5,657 nucleotides of DNA from Alphaproteobacteria bacterium (lineage in GTDB: Bacteria; Pseudomonadota; Alphaproteobacteria; CAAHEQ01; UBA3637): contig JAFXFY010000111.1 in assembly GCA_017513365.1 (NCBI GenBank), forward strand, positions 1 to 5,657. Direction: 5' to 3'. Position numbers and translations under genes: made by a program. Under the pieces are notes generated by a model. It was not told the origin of the DNA, made no database searches, and was given only the letters and a program-made list of their open reading frames with translations. Below are positions 5,570-5,657 of this stretch, piece by piece; position 1 is the stretch's first letter; the number at the start of each line of letters is the position of its first letter.

Positions 5570-5657
5570 AGTCGCCATAATTTCTAGTAGTTGCGATCTT
5601 ATGCATAAGAAGTGTCTTATTATTTTCCCCCACTTTATGACGCCATCCAGCTACCTC
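5570..5657. other. Unassigned right flank with short open frames on both strands
   Basis: I recognise no gene here. On the minus strand a frame enters from the right edge and ends at TAA 5568-5570 after 29 codons (…GWRHKVGENNKTLLMHKI… near the end). On the plus strand a frame opens at ATG 5601-5603 and runs off the edge (MHKKCLIIFPHFM…), without a good ribosome binding site. Both cannot easily be real, and neither has the AAA- and TTA-rich codon use of the operon. A 12-bp palindrome CTTATGCATAAG lies at 5598-5609. More sequence to the right would decide. Confidence 0.3.

Noticed and set aside
5336..5578. Minus-strand 80-codon frame beginning MATKKKEPTG
   Set aside because: It is antisense to the tnpA remnant and the IS right end, and its first codons are the reverse complement of the terminator T run and hairpin. 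It is probably spurious.
5601..5657. Plus-strand start of a gene (MHKKCLIIFPHFM...)
   Set aside because: It has only 19 codons, no good ribosome binding site and a competing open frame on the other strand. It is mentioned in the flank entry only.

Overview
The window looks like chromosomal DNA of an AT-rich alphaproteobacterium, possibly host-associated or gut-dwelling. The evidence is the protein families and their order. RlpA has the N-terminal YKVG...YTPKEDYSYSETGIA block and HolB has the HPD...ER...KKEITVDDIR block, both of which I associate with Alphaproteobacteria. The series transglycosylase, rlpA, D-Ala-D-Ala carboxypeptidase, tmk, holB is, from memory, a recurrent alphaproteobacterial neighbourhood. 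The genus cannot be named from this sequence alone. The standard bacterial code fits: all tryptophans seen are TGG, and TGA is used as a stop.

Positions 1-4684 hold one tight minus-strand gene cluster, read right to left. It runs from an MltB-family lytic transglycosylase with a peptidoglycan-binding domain, to the lipoprotein RlpA (a double-psi beta-barrel transglycosylase with a SPOR domain), a PBP5-like D-alanyl-D-alanine carboxypeptidase, thymidylate kinase, and the N-terminal 204 codons of DNA polymerase III delta' (holB), which runs off the left edge. Gaps are 3, 13 and 3 bp, then a 4-bp ATGA overlap, so a single operon is very likely. The first three products are exported and trim or cleave peptidoglycan. 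The last two are cytoplasmic and serve dTTP supply and clamp loading. The cluster therefore couples wall remodelling to DNA replication.

Positions 4685-4798 are a 114-bp AT-rich divergent intergenic region. It should carry promoters for the operon (minus) and for tRNA-Ser(UGA) (plus). It also contains a 20-bp dyad. The tRNA gene (4799-4888) has an encoded CCA and is followed at once by a strong intrinsic terminator (4891-4923).

Positions about 4931-5569 are a decayed IS200-type insertion sequence just beyond the tRNA terminator. It has a left-end palindrome, a tnpA pseudogene broken by several in-frame stops with the HUH motif changed to H-I-Y, a structured 3' stretch, and a right-end palindrome followed by eight T. 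The terminal palindromes still match each other in their cores. The last about 90 bases are an unidentified flank with short open frames on both strands. I did not find a convincing new biological system. The most unusual part is the inactivated IS with intact ends and a foldable 3' segment.
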